From: an uncultured Burkholderiaceae bacterium
GTDB lineage: Bacteria > Pseudomonadota > Gammaproteobacteria > Burkholderiales > Burkholderiaceae_C
Assembly: GCA_938022295.1 (NCBI GenBank)
Contig: CALIDR010000020.1
Location: 1 to 5,238, forward strand
DNA: 5,238 bases
Direction of reading: 5' to 3'
The position numbers and the translations under genes are program-made. Positions 5,207 to 5,238 of this stretch are shown one piece after another; the first letter of the stretch is position 1, and every line of letters begins with the position of its first letter. The notes under the pieces were generated by a model that worked only from the letters and a program-made list of their open reading frames with translations, was not told the DNA's origin and made no database searches.

Positions 5207-5238
5207 ATGACAAAGTCCACGAACTACACCAACACGTT
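5207..5238 (+). CDS. Probable start of a DUF6157 family protein (partial, cut by window edge)
   Basis: From ATG 5207 the last 32 bases read MTKSTNYTNT followed by an incomplete TT codon (Phe, or Leu). This resembles the N-terminus of DUF6157 proteins, which typically open with a T-T/S-N-Y-x-(N/D)-T-F-I pattern. Only about ten residues are available, so this is recognition from a very short stretch. A weak GGTGA at 5199-5203 precedes the ATG by 3 bases. DUF6157 proteins are small, cytosolic and of unknown function, and would fit the small single-domain content of this locus. If correct, the next bases should continue as F-I-x-V-(A/S)-x-D-C. Confidence 0.55.
   Translation, partial: MTKSTNYTNT

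Noticed and set aside
5163..5210. A 15-codon ORF in the spacer as a small gene or leader peptide
   Set aside because: It has no clear ribosome binding site or attenuator-type residue run, and such short ORFs are expected by chance.

Overview
This is a GC-rich window (by eye roughly two thirds G+C, with third codon positions almost all G or C). It is densely coding on the + strand only. The protein families and codon use suggest a high-GC proteobacterium, most likely Burkholderiales or Xanthomonadales. That is an inference from style; the window contains no rRNA or other taxonomic marker.

Nine complete genes run head to tail, followed by what looks like the first codons of a tenth at the right edge. 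In order they are: (1) a PhnB/3-dmu-type VOC protein, 4-480; (2) a CPBP-family (CAAX/Abi-type) membrane endopeptidase, 490-1380; (3) a DUF2200 protein, 1410-1763; (4) a small class I SAM-dependent methyltransferase, 1766-2356, whose start is uncertain; (5) a uridine-kinase-like P-loop protein, 2353-2964; (6) a second VOC protein, 2967-3356; (7) an SRPBCC/AHSA1 protein, 3384-3845; (8) an AraC-family regulator, 3864-4706; (9) a third VOC protein, 4703-5077; (10) the probable beginning of a DUF6157 protein, from 5207 to the window edge.

Gaps between genes 1 and 9 are 29 bases or less. Genes 4/5 and 8/9 overlap by 4 bases (ATGA), and ATGA start/stop overlaps are also available at 2/3 and 5/6. The run therefore looks like one transcript or two or three coupled ones, and no intrinsic terminator is visible inside it. 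The only sizeable non-coding stretch is 5078-5206 (129 bases), which separates the array from the putative DUF6157 gene and may carry a weak promoter.

The genes do not form a recognised pathway. They are small single-domain proteins of families that recur beside each other in accessory, stress or detoxification-type loci: VOC metalloenzyme/binding folds, an SRPBCC lipid-binding fold, DUF2200, DUF6157 and an AraC regulator. The local AraC protein is the natural candidate regulator, at least for gene 9, with which it is translationally coupled. I see no CRISPR array, transposase, integrase, tRNA or convincing integron attC site. The most interesting aspect is the organisation: a compact co-oriented collection of unrelated single-domain families, with three non-duplicate VOC proteins within about 5 kb.
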